Of a DNA stretch of 64,000 bases, positions 32,807 to 42,775 are shown one piece after another (the first letter of the stretch is position 1; every line of letters begins with the position of its first letter). The notes beneath the pieces are model-generated. The model saw only the letters and a list, made by a program, of their open reading frames with translations. It had not been told where the DNA came from and made no database searches. Origin of the DNA: Ustulina deusta (taxonomy: Eukaryota > Ascomycota > Sordariomycetes > Xylariales > Xylariaceae). The stretch covers positions 1,612,001 through 1,676,000 of the forward strand of contig JAJNNX010000005.1 in assembly GCA_023159155.1 (NCBI GenBank), written 5' to 3'. The translations under genes and the position numbers were made by a program.

Positions 32807-33841
32807 ATGGGCAGAGTTAGATCTCGACGAAACTCCCTAGCCCACCGCACCCCGTTCTCTAGGGAACTAACACCATCCTCATCAGATCTAGAAGATTGGG
32901 ACGCCGAAACTGTCATGGACCCATCGAGACCGACAAGTTGGGCTATCCCGCGAACAGGCTCCCCCTTTTTGAACACTCCAACCCTGGATGACATCCTCTC
33001 AGATACAGCACCGCAACCATGGACACTCGGCGCGTTCATGGCCTACTTATCGCAAAACCATTGCCTAGAGACCCTGGAATTCATCATGGATGCCACACGC
33101 TATAGAGCTACACACCTGCAAATGCTAGAAGGTCAGCTTTATGTTGGAATGGACTATATCTGTGGGCTATGGGAAAAGATTATCGGAGCATATATTCTGC
33201 CGGGAGCTCCCCGCGAAGTAAACATCCCTGCTCCCGTTCGTGATCGACTGCTCGGTCTCATTTACACGACGTCAACGCCTCCTGATCCGACGGAACTAGA
33301 CGAAGCTACCACTATAGTCCGAGAGCTGATGAATGATTCGGTGTTGGTGCCCTTTCTGGAGTCAGTTGTGCCCGTGACGGTCGAAGCTCAAGTTGAGGAA
33401 GAAATGAGAGCTCGCCATGAACGTACACGCTTACGAATTCCCAAAGACGTGGGACCTTCCGAAGACGCTAGCCAATCTCCAATAGCCACGATATTACCGC
33501 TCTTTGGTAAGGGACGTACAACCAGCCGGTCCAACTCGAGCTCGAGTGACTCGCCAGAAATCGAAATGACGGATGACAGTTCAAGTCCAATCTCGACTCC
33601 TACAGCCGAACCCGTGACTCCACCCACCACACCACCTGCATCTGATTTCTCCTTTAACGCCTCGCCCAAAGCCTTTCAACGTGCCCTGTCTGGAACCAGC
33701 TGGAAGAAGGTCGGCGCAAAACTTGGACTAGGTAGGAAAAGCAAGTCGTCTCGCTCCAATTCACCAGCCGTGAGCGCTCCATCGTCACATCCGGCACAAT
33801 CCGGCCACCCTCCTAACCAGAATAGCCAGACCTCGTTATAG
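32807..33841 (+). CDS. RGS-domain protein (regulator of heterotrimeric G-protein signalling)
   Basis: 344 residues from the ATG at 32807 (MGRVRSRRNSLAHR); an in-frame ATG at 32753 would add 18 residues. RGS proteins speed GTP hydrolysis by G-alpha and so end G-protein signals. The N-terminal linker includes NTPTLDDILSDTAPQP. The RGS-type helical domain runs from about residue 70 to 205 (PWTLGAFMAYLSQNHCLETL, then LEFIMDATRYR, then a split second half with ATTIVRELMNDSVLVPFLES). The C-terminal ~130 residues are Ser/Thr/Pro-rich and probably disordered, with SWKKVGAKLGLGRKSKSSRS near the end. There are several fungal RGS classes; I cannot assign one by sequence alone. The gene is intron-free as read. 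Confidence 0.8.
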   Translation: MGRVRSRRNSLAHRTPFSRELTPSSSDLEDWDAETVMDPSRPTSWAIPRTGSPFLNTPTLDDILSDTAPQPWTLGAFMAYLSQNHCLETLEFIMDATRYRATHLQMLEGQLYVGMDYICGLWEKIIGAYILPGAPREVNIPAPVRDRLLGLIYTTSTPPDPTELDEATTIVRELMNDSVLVPFLESVVPVTVEAQVEEEMRARHERTRLRIPKDVGPSEDASQSPIATILPLFGKGRTTSRSNSSSSDSPEIEMTDDSSSPISTPTAEPVTPPTTPPASDFSFNASPKAFQRALSGTSWKKVGAKLGLGRKSKSSRSNSPAVSAPSSHPAQSGHPPNQNSQTSL

Positions 33842-34039
33842 GGGTTCCAGGTCACACCATCTCATACACTATCTACCTGCTCAACCAACGACGGTAGCTC
33901 GGAGCATATTACGCATCAAGCTGCCGACGGCCTCGGTATCTGGGAAGATCCTCATCCAGGTGAACGAATGTTTGTTTCTACGAATTCGCTCACGGGTTTA
34001 CACATCTGCCCCCAGGCCCTTGGTGGAGCTGGTGATACT

Positions 34040-34576
34040 ATGAGTAGTGTGGCCGCAAAAGCGCGAGGCATGTCTCATGTCCATTCATTTTTGGTTAAGA
34101 GAAACGTACGCTTGCGGCAACATGCCGCACTTAAATCTCTACGCATTCCAGCCCAGAACCTCGAAACCCCTGTTTTAAAAAGAGACGATACGTCCTCTCC
34201 ATGTACCAACATCTCTACGGCCACGGCCTCTGTTCAGTTCTTGCCTGGCCCTGAGACTCTCGAACCCCTTGAAATTGACACCGATACTGAGACTACTCTC
34301 AGTACAGCAACAAGCATTGATTTTGAGGGAACCTGGTATAATATACCAAAGGTGTCATCGAGTCCGCCATGTACTTTGGTCGACCTGTCGAATTATCTGA
34401 GTATGTCACATTCTGAAGATGATGCTCTGAAGCGAGTTGATTCCGACCCTCTAACCCGCGAGACCTCGTGTGACGCGGACTCGTATGGTTGGGAGAGCGA
34501 GTATGACCGCCGACTAGATTGCGGAAACGCAAAGTTAGTCCGCAGTTGTCACATGCTTAGGTACCACAGGCCATGA
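34040..34576 (+). CDS. Hypothetical protein (~178 aa), uncertain
   Basis: Frame open from 33968. I take the ATG at 34040, which gives MSSVAAKARGMSHVHSFLVK. It is rich in Ser/Thr and acidic residues (EPLEIDTDTETTLSTATSID) and has no family motif I know. It starts about 200 bases after the RGS stop on the same strand. It could be an independent small gene, the last exon of a longer transcript, or spurious. A gtta..ag segment near 34532-34561 could be an intron that changes the C-terminus. Confidence 0.35.
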   Translation: MSSVAAKARGMSHVHSFLVKRNVRLRQHAALKSLRIPAQNLETPVLKRDDTSSPCTNISTATASVQFLPGPETLEPLEIDTDTETTLSTATSIDFEGTWYNIPKVSSSPPCTLVDLSNYLSMSHSEDDALKRVDSDPLTRETSCDADSYGWESEYDRRLDCGNAKLVRSCHMLRYHRP

Positions 34577-36068
34577 TCGATACACAGAGCCTCCATCGCA
34601 TACCCCCTTCTCGAGGGATCTCGTTGAAGGCTTCGGCCGAGCCAAACTACCTCACGAGTACTTAATGGATGCGGATCCCTTGCTTGGGAAATATTACATA
34701 TATTGTCTCGCATGTCTTATTATGACCTGTCCAAAAAAAATCTTTCGGCAGGAGCAATTGCATATATCAGGCGAAATTGTTGCCATTCATACAACGGCGT
34801 TTTATATCCTCTTTTGTCCAGAAAGCCAAGGACGGCTCGGTGGCTGGAATACCTTGGGTAGGTTGGAAGGGGTGGGAAAGCATTAAAAGCATATACAACA
34901 TAGACCGGGAGTGGCATGTTATCACAACGGGATTTTTCTAATTTGAGCGCGGCGTTTGTAGGATATTGGTAATGAAACGAGCCAATCCCGAATAGGTCTT
35001 TTGCTTTGTTGAAACTATTTTTTATGGTTTCGAAGGAGCGTGTCCCAAACCTGCAAGACAGTCAGGGATGCGGGACTTGATCGTTTAAAAACTTGTCAGA
35101 AGTATGAGCTGTACATAGATACCTACTATCCTAAACTACATACCTAGTACATACGCCTTCATTCAAGCAAATACGTAGTAGTAGCGACCCTCTCTTTCCC
35201 ATGAACACGTCTGTATCCGTTATAACCGGTGACGTTGCTTTACCCGATAGTGATTACAGAGGCTGAAAAGAGGTCCCGTCCGCGTTTTTCCAAGGCCGAA
35301 AGATCTTCATAATACGAAGTGCAACTTTTGCCTCAACTCATTAAGGAAAAAAAATAAAGAAAAATTATGTTCTGAAAGACAGTCCATTTCTTAATGTAAA
35401 CTAATTTTTTCAATTTGTTGAGTTTTCAAACCTGTTATCCCTACTTACCACTTTCTATCCTGAAGGTATTTGAACCTCAACGGAAAACAGACGGGACCTT
35501 TTTTTGGGTGACTGTACATATACACTTGTCTACCATCCCAATGAGCCAATCGGGTCAAGTTACACATCATGATGAAATTTAGGTGCCAAAAAATATGGGG
35601 GGAACCACATGGGAAGGGGGGCACTAATTTTTTGGAATGTTCAAACGCCGTTTGAATAAAATTGCGACCGGCGTCCTTCATACATTGCCACAATGGTGTC
35701 ATATACACTTCAACGATAATAGAGCTAATTATACTTTATTACAGGTATTTCCTATCCATGCATCATCCATGCATGCATGCACGCAGCTGATCACGCAAGT
35801 TTGAAAAACCTTCCTAGCAGGATATACTGGAGGCTTTCCTTTCTTCGGTGTCGTGGCGGCTTTGCCTACAGATAGGACATTGATTGGTCGGTTGGCGGTT
35901 GGCTGGTTGATTTCCATCTTACTGATGTATTCTGTTTCTGTTGCGGTTGCTGATAAAGCAAGTCGGCGATGCAGTTGAGGGGTTGGCGACTCAGTCAAGA
36001 AAGGAATGAGTTGGTGGGAGGGTGGATTGGTGACTTGAATGGATGAAGTTTCTATTTAAAGGCCTCGT
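34577..36068. other. Spacer carrying one MITE copy
   Basis: Mostly 3' flank of the small hypothetical gene and 3' flank of gut2, with the 258-base MITE at 35257-35514. No supported gene. Confidence 0.6.
35257..35514 (+). mobile_element. MITE copy 1 (Tc1/mariner-like ends)
   Basis: 258-base non-coding element flanked by TA on both sides (35255-35256, 35515-35516). Terminal inverted repeats: left CAGAGGCTGAAAAGAGGTCC, right (reverse complement) CAGTCACCCAAAAAAAGGTC, continuing into CCGTC and a T-rich stretch. Length, TA flanks and CAG-start ends fit a miniature element mobilised by a Tc1/mariner-superfamily transposase. A second copy in the same orientation is at 45020-45265. Confidence 0.8.
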
Positions 36069-38208
36069 TTAGTCCCCAAGGGGCTTGTCGTGACGAGAGT
36101 ACATCTTGTATTCCAGCGAGGAGCTGAAGTCTAGCTTGCCCTTCTCTACGTCTGCCCTGGTTGCTGATAGCATTGGCTGCGGGAGGCCCATGGATTCGAG
36201 GAAGGAGACGGCTGGTAGTGGTACGAATGGTTAGCCTTGGTATTCTGCTGAAGATGGGGGGGATGGGTGTTATGTCCTTAGATAGTCGAGGACTTGGGTC
36301 ATGTCACTTACTCTCTTTCCACTCGCGCTCTTGTCTCGTCCGATCCCATTTGAGCTCTTTGCTCATGATGTCGATGATACGAGGCAGACACTCAAGCGCC
36401 GCCTGGGCGTTGAGGAAGGCGAGGCGCGTGCGTCGGGCCAGGATGTCCACGGCCGTCTGAGCGTACTCGTGCCTAATGGCGTACCGGATCTCACCGTCCA
36501 CGAATGGGTACAGCCGTGAGATGCGTTCGCCTCGCGCGGGGAAGCGAAGATCAGTGGGTTGGCACATGGCCGCTACCGTCCAGGCGCGGTCGCCGTAGCT
36601 CTCAGTCAGGTGCCTGGCGACCTCAGTCTCGACGCCGAAGTGCTGGATCAGATTAATGAAGAGCGTCTTACTGAAGCCGTGTGCACCGATTAGGCGCACG
36701 TTGTGTGTCTGGCAGCTACCGTCGAGGATTGCTCCGTCGTCCACCGCCTCAGTGCCGCTGACACGCGGTGCGTTGAGAACGGGTTTGGTGGGGAGTTTGA
36801 ATTCTTTGACGGCGGCGTCGACGCACTCTTCTGCCATCTGCCGGTAGGTCGTCCATTTCCCGCCGGCGCAGGTTATCAGCCCGGAGTCAGAGATGTCGAC
36901 GAGATGGTTGCGTACGAGGGACTCCGTGTTAGTGGCCTTGGGGTCCTTCACTAAGGGTCGGAGGCCGGACCACGCGGCCAGGACATCGCCTCGGCGCACC
37001 TGGATCTCGGGGGCTAGGTAGTGGCTGATCTCATTCAGAATCCACTGGATTGACTTCTCATCAGGTAGGGGATTTTGAGTGATTGTGGCAGACTCATCGG
37101 TCGTGCCGGCGATAGTGTTGCCTTGCCATGGCAGGAAGAAGATGACTCGACCGTCAGAGGTCGAAGGGTCAATGAGCCCCATCTTGGCTGGACTGTAGTA
37201 ACCGGGTAGGATGATGTGGACACCGGATGCTGGTGCTACGATCTCCTTGCACGTTTGGTCGTCGAGCTTCCGAATGGAGTCTGTGAATGGCCCAGTGCAG
37301 TTAATGATACACTTAGCTCGGACGGCGATGTCTTTGGTGCTGCGGCCACCACGCTCAGGTATACGATCTTTTACAATTGCACCGCAGAGCTTCCCCTGGT
37401 CGTTCTTTATAAGATCAATTACCTCAGCGTGGTTAACGACTGTAGCTCCGTACAGGGCAGCCGTCATGGCGAGCGATACGTTCATGCGCGAGTCATTGTG
37501 CGCTCCGTCATAGTAGACTAGAGCACCTACAAGACCGGTGGGTTTAAGCATGGGAAAAGCGTCGAGGGCTTTACTCCTTGTCAGGAAGTATGAGCTCTCA
37601 ATGCCTTCGCTACCAGCAAGGAAATCGTAGAACTTAGTGCCGACCCAATAGTACGGAGCCTTCCACCACTTGTCCAGAGGAAGCATGATGGGCAGCCACA
37701 TACTCAGATGAGGCGCGGTTTGCAAGAAGTACTTCCGCTCCTTTAGGGCCTCTTTGACCAATTGATATTGCGCGTAGTCAAGGTTCCATACGGCTTTTTC
37801 TAGGTATCGCACGCCACCATGGACGAGCTTGGTGCTCTTACTGCTGGTACCGCTGCTGAAGTCATCGCGCTCGATCATGGCGACCTTGAGACCTCTTGTG
37901 ACGGCATCCAGCGCGACACCGGCGCCGGTCGCTCCGCCACCGATAACCAAAACGTCATACTCGTCCTCTTGCGACCCGCTCTTCCGCAATTCAGCAAGCT
38001 GCTCGTCGCGCGACTTCACCCTAGGGAAGCGGGGGAGCTTGAAGGTGCCATCGGCGCCGTAGATGGGAGGAGGCACGGCAGGGCCTTCAAAACCGGGGAT
38101 GTTGAGCGGTCGGTACGAGTAGAAGAGGAGGCCACCACCGACGGCGGCGACTGAGGTGGGCAGCGCGAGGCGCCTCAACAGGCGCGTTCCTCTGGAAAAC
38201 CTCGTCAT
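36069..38208 (-). CDS. gut2: Mitochondrial FAD-dependent glycerol-3-phosphate dehydrogenase
   Basis: Oxidises glycerol 3-phosphate to dihydroxyacetone phosphate at the outer face of the mitochondrial inner membrane and passes electrons to ubiquinone; needed for glycerol use and the glycerol-phosphate shuttle. Exon 1 is 38208-36312 and exon 2 is 36211-36069, with a 100-base GT-AG intron, giving 679 residues. I start at MTRFSRGTRLLRRLALP (38208), a basic mitochondrial leader followed by a hydrophobic stretch (TSVAAVGGGLLFY); the frame extends 31 codons upstream but without leader character. The FAD-binding motif is DVLVIGGGATGAG (about residue 88 on). Further family segments are FSSGTSSKSTKLVHGGVRYL and ITCAGGKWTTYRQMAEE. 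The spliced C-terminus reads REWKETVSFLESMGLPQ, as expected for the family. A tandem CCAAT cluster lies about 930 bases upstream. Confidence 0.96.
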
Positions 38209-39779
38209 GGAGTCGGCGGGTGCTCGACGAGAGCACTTGGGAATTTGTCGTAGCTCACTGCAAGTGTGAAATGGCCAGATTGGATCCGCAATGGTTTTCA
38301 CGCAATTGGGCGTCCTTCGAGGCTTCAGGGCTGTCTCGGACTAAACGAGGCCGAGGTCGCGGTCCAATTGGGCTTGGCGCAATCAGCCGGGAGTTGTTAT
38401 ACGTGGTGTGATAGGTATGCAGATATATATCAATAGCAATACATATACAATTGATGAGATGACGGGCGGATCTAATTTAGGGCGGATCCTATTTAGTATT
38501 CCAACTTGAGAACGACTTTTCGCCCTCCTTGGTGGACAGTAGAGGGCTCGCTTTGCCCTAAACTCTTTCGATGTTGGGAAGCAGGAAGAGAGCTCCAGAG
38601 ACAAGGCAAGGGTGGAAAGCACAGCTGTCAGTCAGGTCGCAGACCGGAATTGTGTTGCTGACGTTGGGCGCTTGGGACACTCAATGTTTGCCGATGACGA
38701 TGATGGCATGACGCTTGGCGGCCCCCACGCCGTCTGCACTCTCTCAGAGTCACGCACAGGAGAGGGGAGATGCGCGCTGATGGTAGTCCAGTGCGGTGTA
38801 GTTCCATGCAAACCCCCGCATGTGGAGCGGCAAAAGACTCGTCAAGTGAGGCTCAGCGCGGAGGTCGTCGATGTCATTGATGGGGCTGGATCCTCCATTG
38901 CTGAGTCGAGAATCCCGGAGCATGTCACCAGGGGGCGGATGTGCACAGTGGCATGATAAGGACCGGACAGTGAATGAATTGGTGGAATGTACACTATACC
39001 TTGGACGATCACCGCTGATCTAGCATAGACCAACGGGCAATGTGTAGATGTGACATGACTGATTGCAAACAAAAGACTCAAAAAAAGAAAAGAAAAAAAA
39101 AGAGAACAAAAAGGCCCAAGGTTAAAAAGGTCAACCAATCAGACCAATCAGACCAATCAATGATGGACGGGACCTACCTATGCCTCCCCAGCCACTGACT
39201 GCCGCTCGGTACCTCCTACAGGCAGATACGCAGTAGGTAGGACAGAATGATCGCACAGTACTGTTCAGCGCTTATTCGTACCGACTTGTCCCAAACTGGT
39301 GGCGGAAATGGAATCTCCATCAATCATATGACAGAACCATGGAACACTTCAGCCCCAAGTGACAAATAAACGCTATCCATTCAACATCTCCACGTGCGTC
39401 AAGGACGGGACATGGCAATATTTAAATTAAATTTCTGCCACTGCTCTGCATCTTTCGGTTAGCCAGTCCCATCATGATGCAGTGTTATTTAATATTATGA
39501 AATCAGTACGGTTTTTGACGTACACATGTCAACATTTCAACCGCTAAAATGGAGTTTTCATGGACTTTGGGGCCGACAGCAGAATTAGGGGGCCGGTGGT
39601 AGGTACTATATCTCTACAGGGGAGCAATAATTTAATGTACAAGCCGATAGTGTATAGTCATCAGCATTCCATACTGCCATCATCGTCGAGGCTGTTGGCA
39701 TCATCCTCATTATATCCACCGCACATCACTTCACACATATCTTCCAGCTCTATTTTACACTCCCAGGGCAGCCAGCCTG
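38209..39779. other. gut2 5' region and 3' flank of the MHYT gene
   Basis: No supported gene. It has an A-rich stretch at about 39070-39112 and the three tandem CCAAT motifs listed separately. Confidence 0.6.
39135..39157 (+). promoter_or_regulatory. Three tandem CCAAT boxes with 9-base period
   Basis: CCAAT at 39135-39139, 39144-39148 and 39153-39157, each followed by CA, matching the CCAAT-binding (Hap2/3/5, HapB/C/E) complex core as known in ascomycetes. They lie upstream of gut2 (start 38208). Respiratory genes are classic targets of this complex, but the distance of about 930 bases makes the link an inference. Confidence 0.45.
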
Positions 39780-42775
39780 TCAATGCCTTTCGAAACAGGC
39801 AGAGAACAGTTCATCAACGAAAGTCTTCACCTCGTTGGCGCTTCCACTTGCCTCCGCTGTCAAACCCAGGGTTTGTCTCACGTATCCCTCGGCGTTGACC
39901 TTGGCGAGCGACTCGAGTTCAATCCGGTTAGTTTTAGTCTCGGTTCTAGTATAACCACCACGTGTTGGAGGGGACACAGCGGCATATCGAGGAGGTGGCA
40001 GGCCCTGGTCCCGTGATGGTCGGCCGATTTCCAACGATCGACCACCGGCCTCCTCGGCTTGACTTATAGCTACCCTGATCTCTTGCGATACGAGGATACC
40101 GCCTAGGCTGGAGACAGTTCGCGTCTCTGGTCCTTCAGGTTGCGTGTCATGGGAAACAACATCCCGGCCCCATAGCCTCAGTGTTGAACTCTGGTTTGAG
40201 CTGCTGCTCGATGACCTGTTTCCTATCTTGGTGGGGATGGGGTTGCCCTCGGCATCGACAGCGCGGAAATATGAATTCTTCCGAGTATGTAGATTATCAG
40301 CAAGCCTTCGAACGCCGGAACGCCAGTCTCGTTGTCGCCCCCGTGGAGTTTGCTGACGGTTCGGCTTGTTGGCTGGTATTCCTTTGATGGTGGGTACGAG
40401 TTCTCGGTGTAGATGCTGCGTGAAAGCCGCCTGATACGGAGAGTTTTTGTGCACCATCTGGTGAACTTTGAAGAAGCTTAATGGTACGAACTCACAGCCT
40501 GGACCACTGAGGGAGTAGTGAATTGGTATCACGGAATGTAGCACGATCATTGTACACTCTTCCACCGCAGTTGACCCGGGACAGGGTTGGCAGGGAACCT
40601 GAACCGTCCGGTAACTTAAGGTAGCTTCGTCGAGGAGCCGAGTCTCATCGATACGCGCGCGTAGGGTGTCGATGGCATCAGCCAAAACACAAGCAAAATC
40701 GGCCTCCTGCTGTGTCCACCTCTTCGACGCATCCCTAAGGGTTTGATGCAATGACGGCACATTTAACCCGTCATACTGACGGAGAAATTCGGTATGCCAT
40801 GGCTGCAGACGTTCAAGTGGGAGTTTCGACGATGGAAGGAGGTTACGTGCCCCCCTTTCGACTAACACATCGAAGCCACCATACCCACTTACGCGAGCTC
40901 TGATGCCGAAGAAACCTAGGTGGACAACGGAATCCATCATGGTGTACTCAACATATGTTGCCATTTCGGCCAATGTGCGAGTCAGGTCTGGTGTCTTAAT
41001 CTTCATACCAGAGCGAATGATGCTGCTAACTTGATGGACGTCGGCGAATCGGAAGCCTGCTGCCTCGAGCTTCTCGACGTCGGATGAGTGCTCGAGGCGA
41101 CGGACCAGGAACATCAACGAACCTCGTCCACTTTGCGACTCTCTGATGCTCATGCTCTCACCTCTTTCAGAAGCGTCGCCCGGGTTCTCTTTTGGATACT
41201 GCTGCCTGACCTCGCCGGTGGGGAGTATCTCATCCCATAGAACACCGACATTCGGGAATTGCTCTTTCAACCTAGTAGCTAGACTAGCTGCGGCTAAACA
41301 AAAAAGCTCTCGGAATATGACGTCGTAGTGTTCAATAAGCTGTCCGTTCTCGCTAAGCAAGCGAACACTCCTACCGCGACTGTTGCCAGGGAGGTGCGCT
41401 AGGTGATTTGACATACTCGTAATCATCCCACTAATGGCGTTCCAGTTACGAGATGCTTGGAACATCCACTGGAAGAGCGGGTTGTCGATGCTGAACGTGT
41501 CGATCGGGGTCCTCTCGATGTATGTATCTGTGATCTTCTCACTAGGTATAAGCCCGTCGGGGCTGACGAGAATGCGCCCGGCGCGATCGAATACAGCAGC
41601 TGCCAGAACGACGTGTCGTGCCTTGCTCGCGTTGCTTCGCGCAACCCAGGTTCCGTGGACCACCACGCCAGCGACGATCAACGCGGCGCTGAAGGATAGG
41701 ACGGTGACGAAGATAACTACGGTGTCGCGTGAAAACCGATTACTCTTGTTCAGCTTCAGCAGACGGTAGTTGGTACCGGTTGATGCACACCAATGCATTC
41801 CTGACACAGCTCCTGCTAACACAACACCGGAGAGTCCTCGCTTCCACCACGAGTTAGTCCACGATGCTCTCCAGAGAAAGAAGATGGATAGGGCCGCATT
41901 ACTAGCCACCACGGCGATGACGACAGATCCAATGACATTAGCTAATTCGTACTGGCAATTATAGTTGTCGATCGAGGCGTTACCGATATAGTGCACTTAT
42001 AACCGAAGGGTTAGTCACGCAATGATTGGGGAAACACGCTTGAGGTTTGCAGGGTATATCTTGCTTGCAGAACCGTCTTTCGAACGCCACGACCAACTCT
42101 AGAAAACTCTGGAAGGTGAAAACAAAAACCCGCGAGACAAAAGACTTACTGCCGCAAATGGCTCCACCCGCCAACGTGCCCCCTCCGCCGATACGCCAGA
42201 AAGAGACGTGATTATTCGTGCCCGTAGCAACAAAGGCTGCAAGCAGGACTATAATAGGAAGGAAGAACGAAATAGCCGTGAAGCTACTTGAGTAGACAAT
42301 CCGAAGCTCGGATTGATCCTGGGCCAAGACGATGGCTCGATTACCGACGAAGTGCTGTACGATTTAACGTCTCATGTTAGAAGACGTCTTCAAACTCAAA
42401 CATGGGCAAGTCGAGCAGCTTTTTAGCTGGCGGTGATTGTTTCTCATACCATAGACCATATTGAAATACCTCCCATCGTCACGGCCGCAGTTACTAGGAA
42501 TACGTGGTTGAGAAGCCCATTACGAGATGTCCGTCGGTTGATAAGCTCGAGTGTCGACACAGCGCCGATGAATGATACTGCGTGTAGAAAAGTGTGTTAG
42601 TCAAGCTCTCTAATCGGTAGATACTGCCCGATCACACAAATCGAGGAGACCAAGAACCCAGACACGGGAGGTTTTATTACACACCTAGGAAGCTTAGGAT
42701 CACGAAACCCGGGTTGAACGATCGAGGGACAAAGTGGCCTCCGTATTGTTGGAACAAGTCGTCCGCACTCGACAT
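39780..42775 (-). CDS. MHYT-domain seven-helix membrane sensor protein
   Basis: 879 residues from exons 42775-42685, 42577-42450, 42354-42150 and 41995-39780 (introns of 107, 95 and 154 bases). All joints keep frame and rebuild three MHYT-type motifs: SMHFVGN (about residues 72-78), GMHYIGN (141-147) and SGMHWC (207-211), each in hydrophobic helices. In bacteria this domain is proposed to bind copper and sense O2, CO or NO. The start MSSADDLFQQYGGHFVPRSFNPGF is typical of fungal members. After the last helix (VVIFVTVLSFSAALIVAGVVV) comes a cytosolic region of about 600 residues with RHVVLAAAVFDRAGRILVSPDG and no GGDEF, EAL or kinase motif that I can see. It ends with a Ser/Thr-rich linker and VKTFVDELFSACFERH. 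The signalling output is unknown. Confidence 0.88.
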
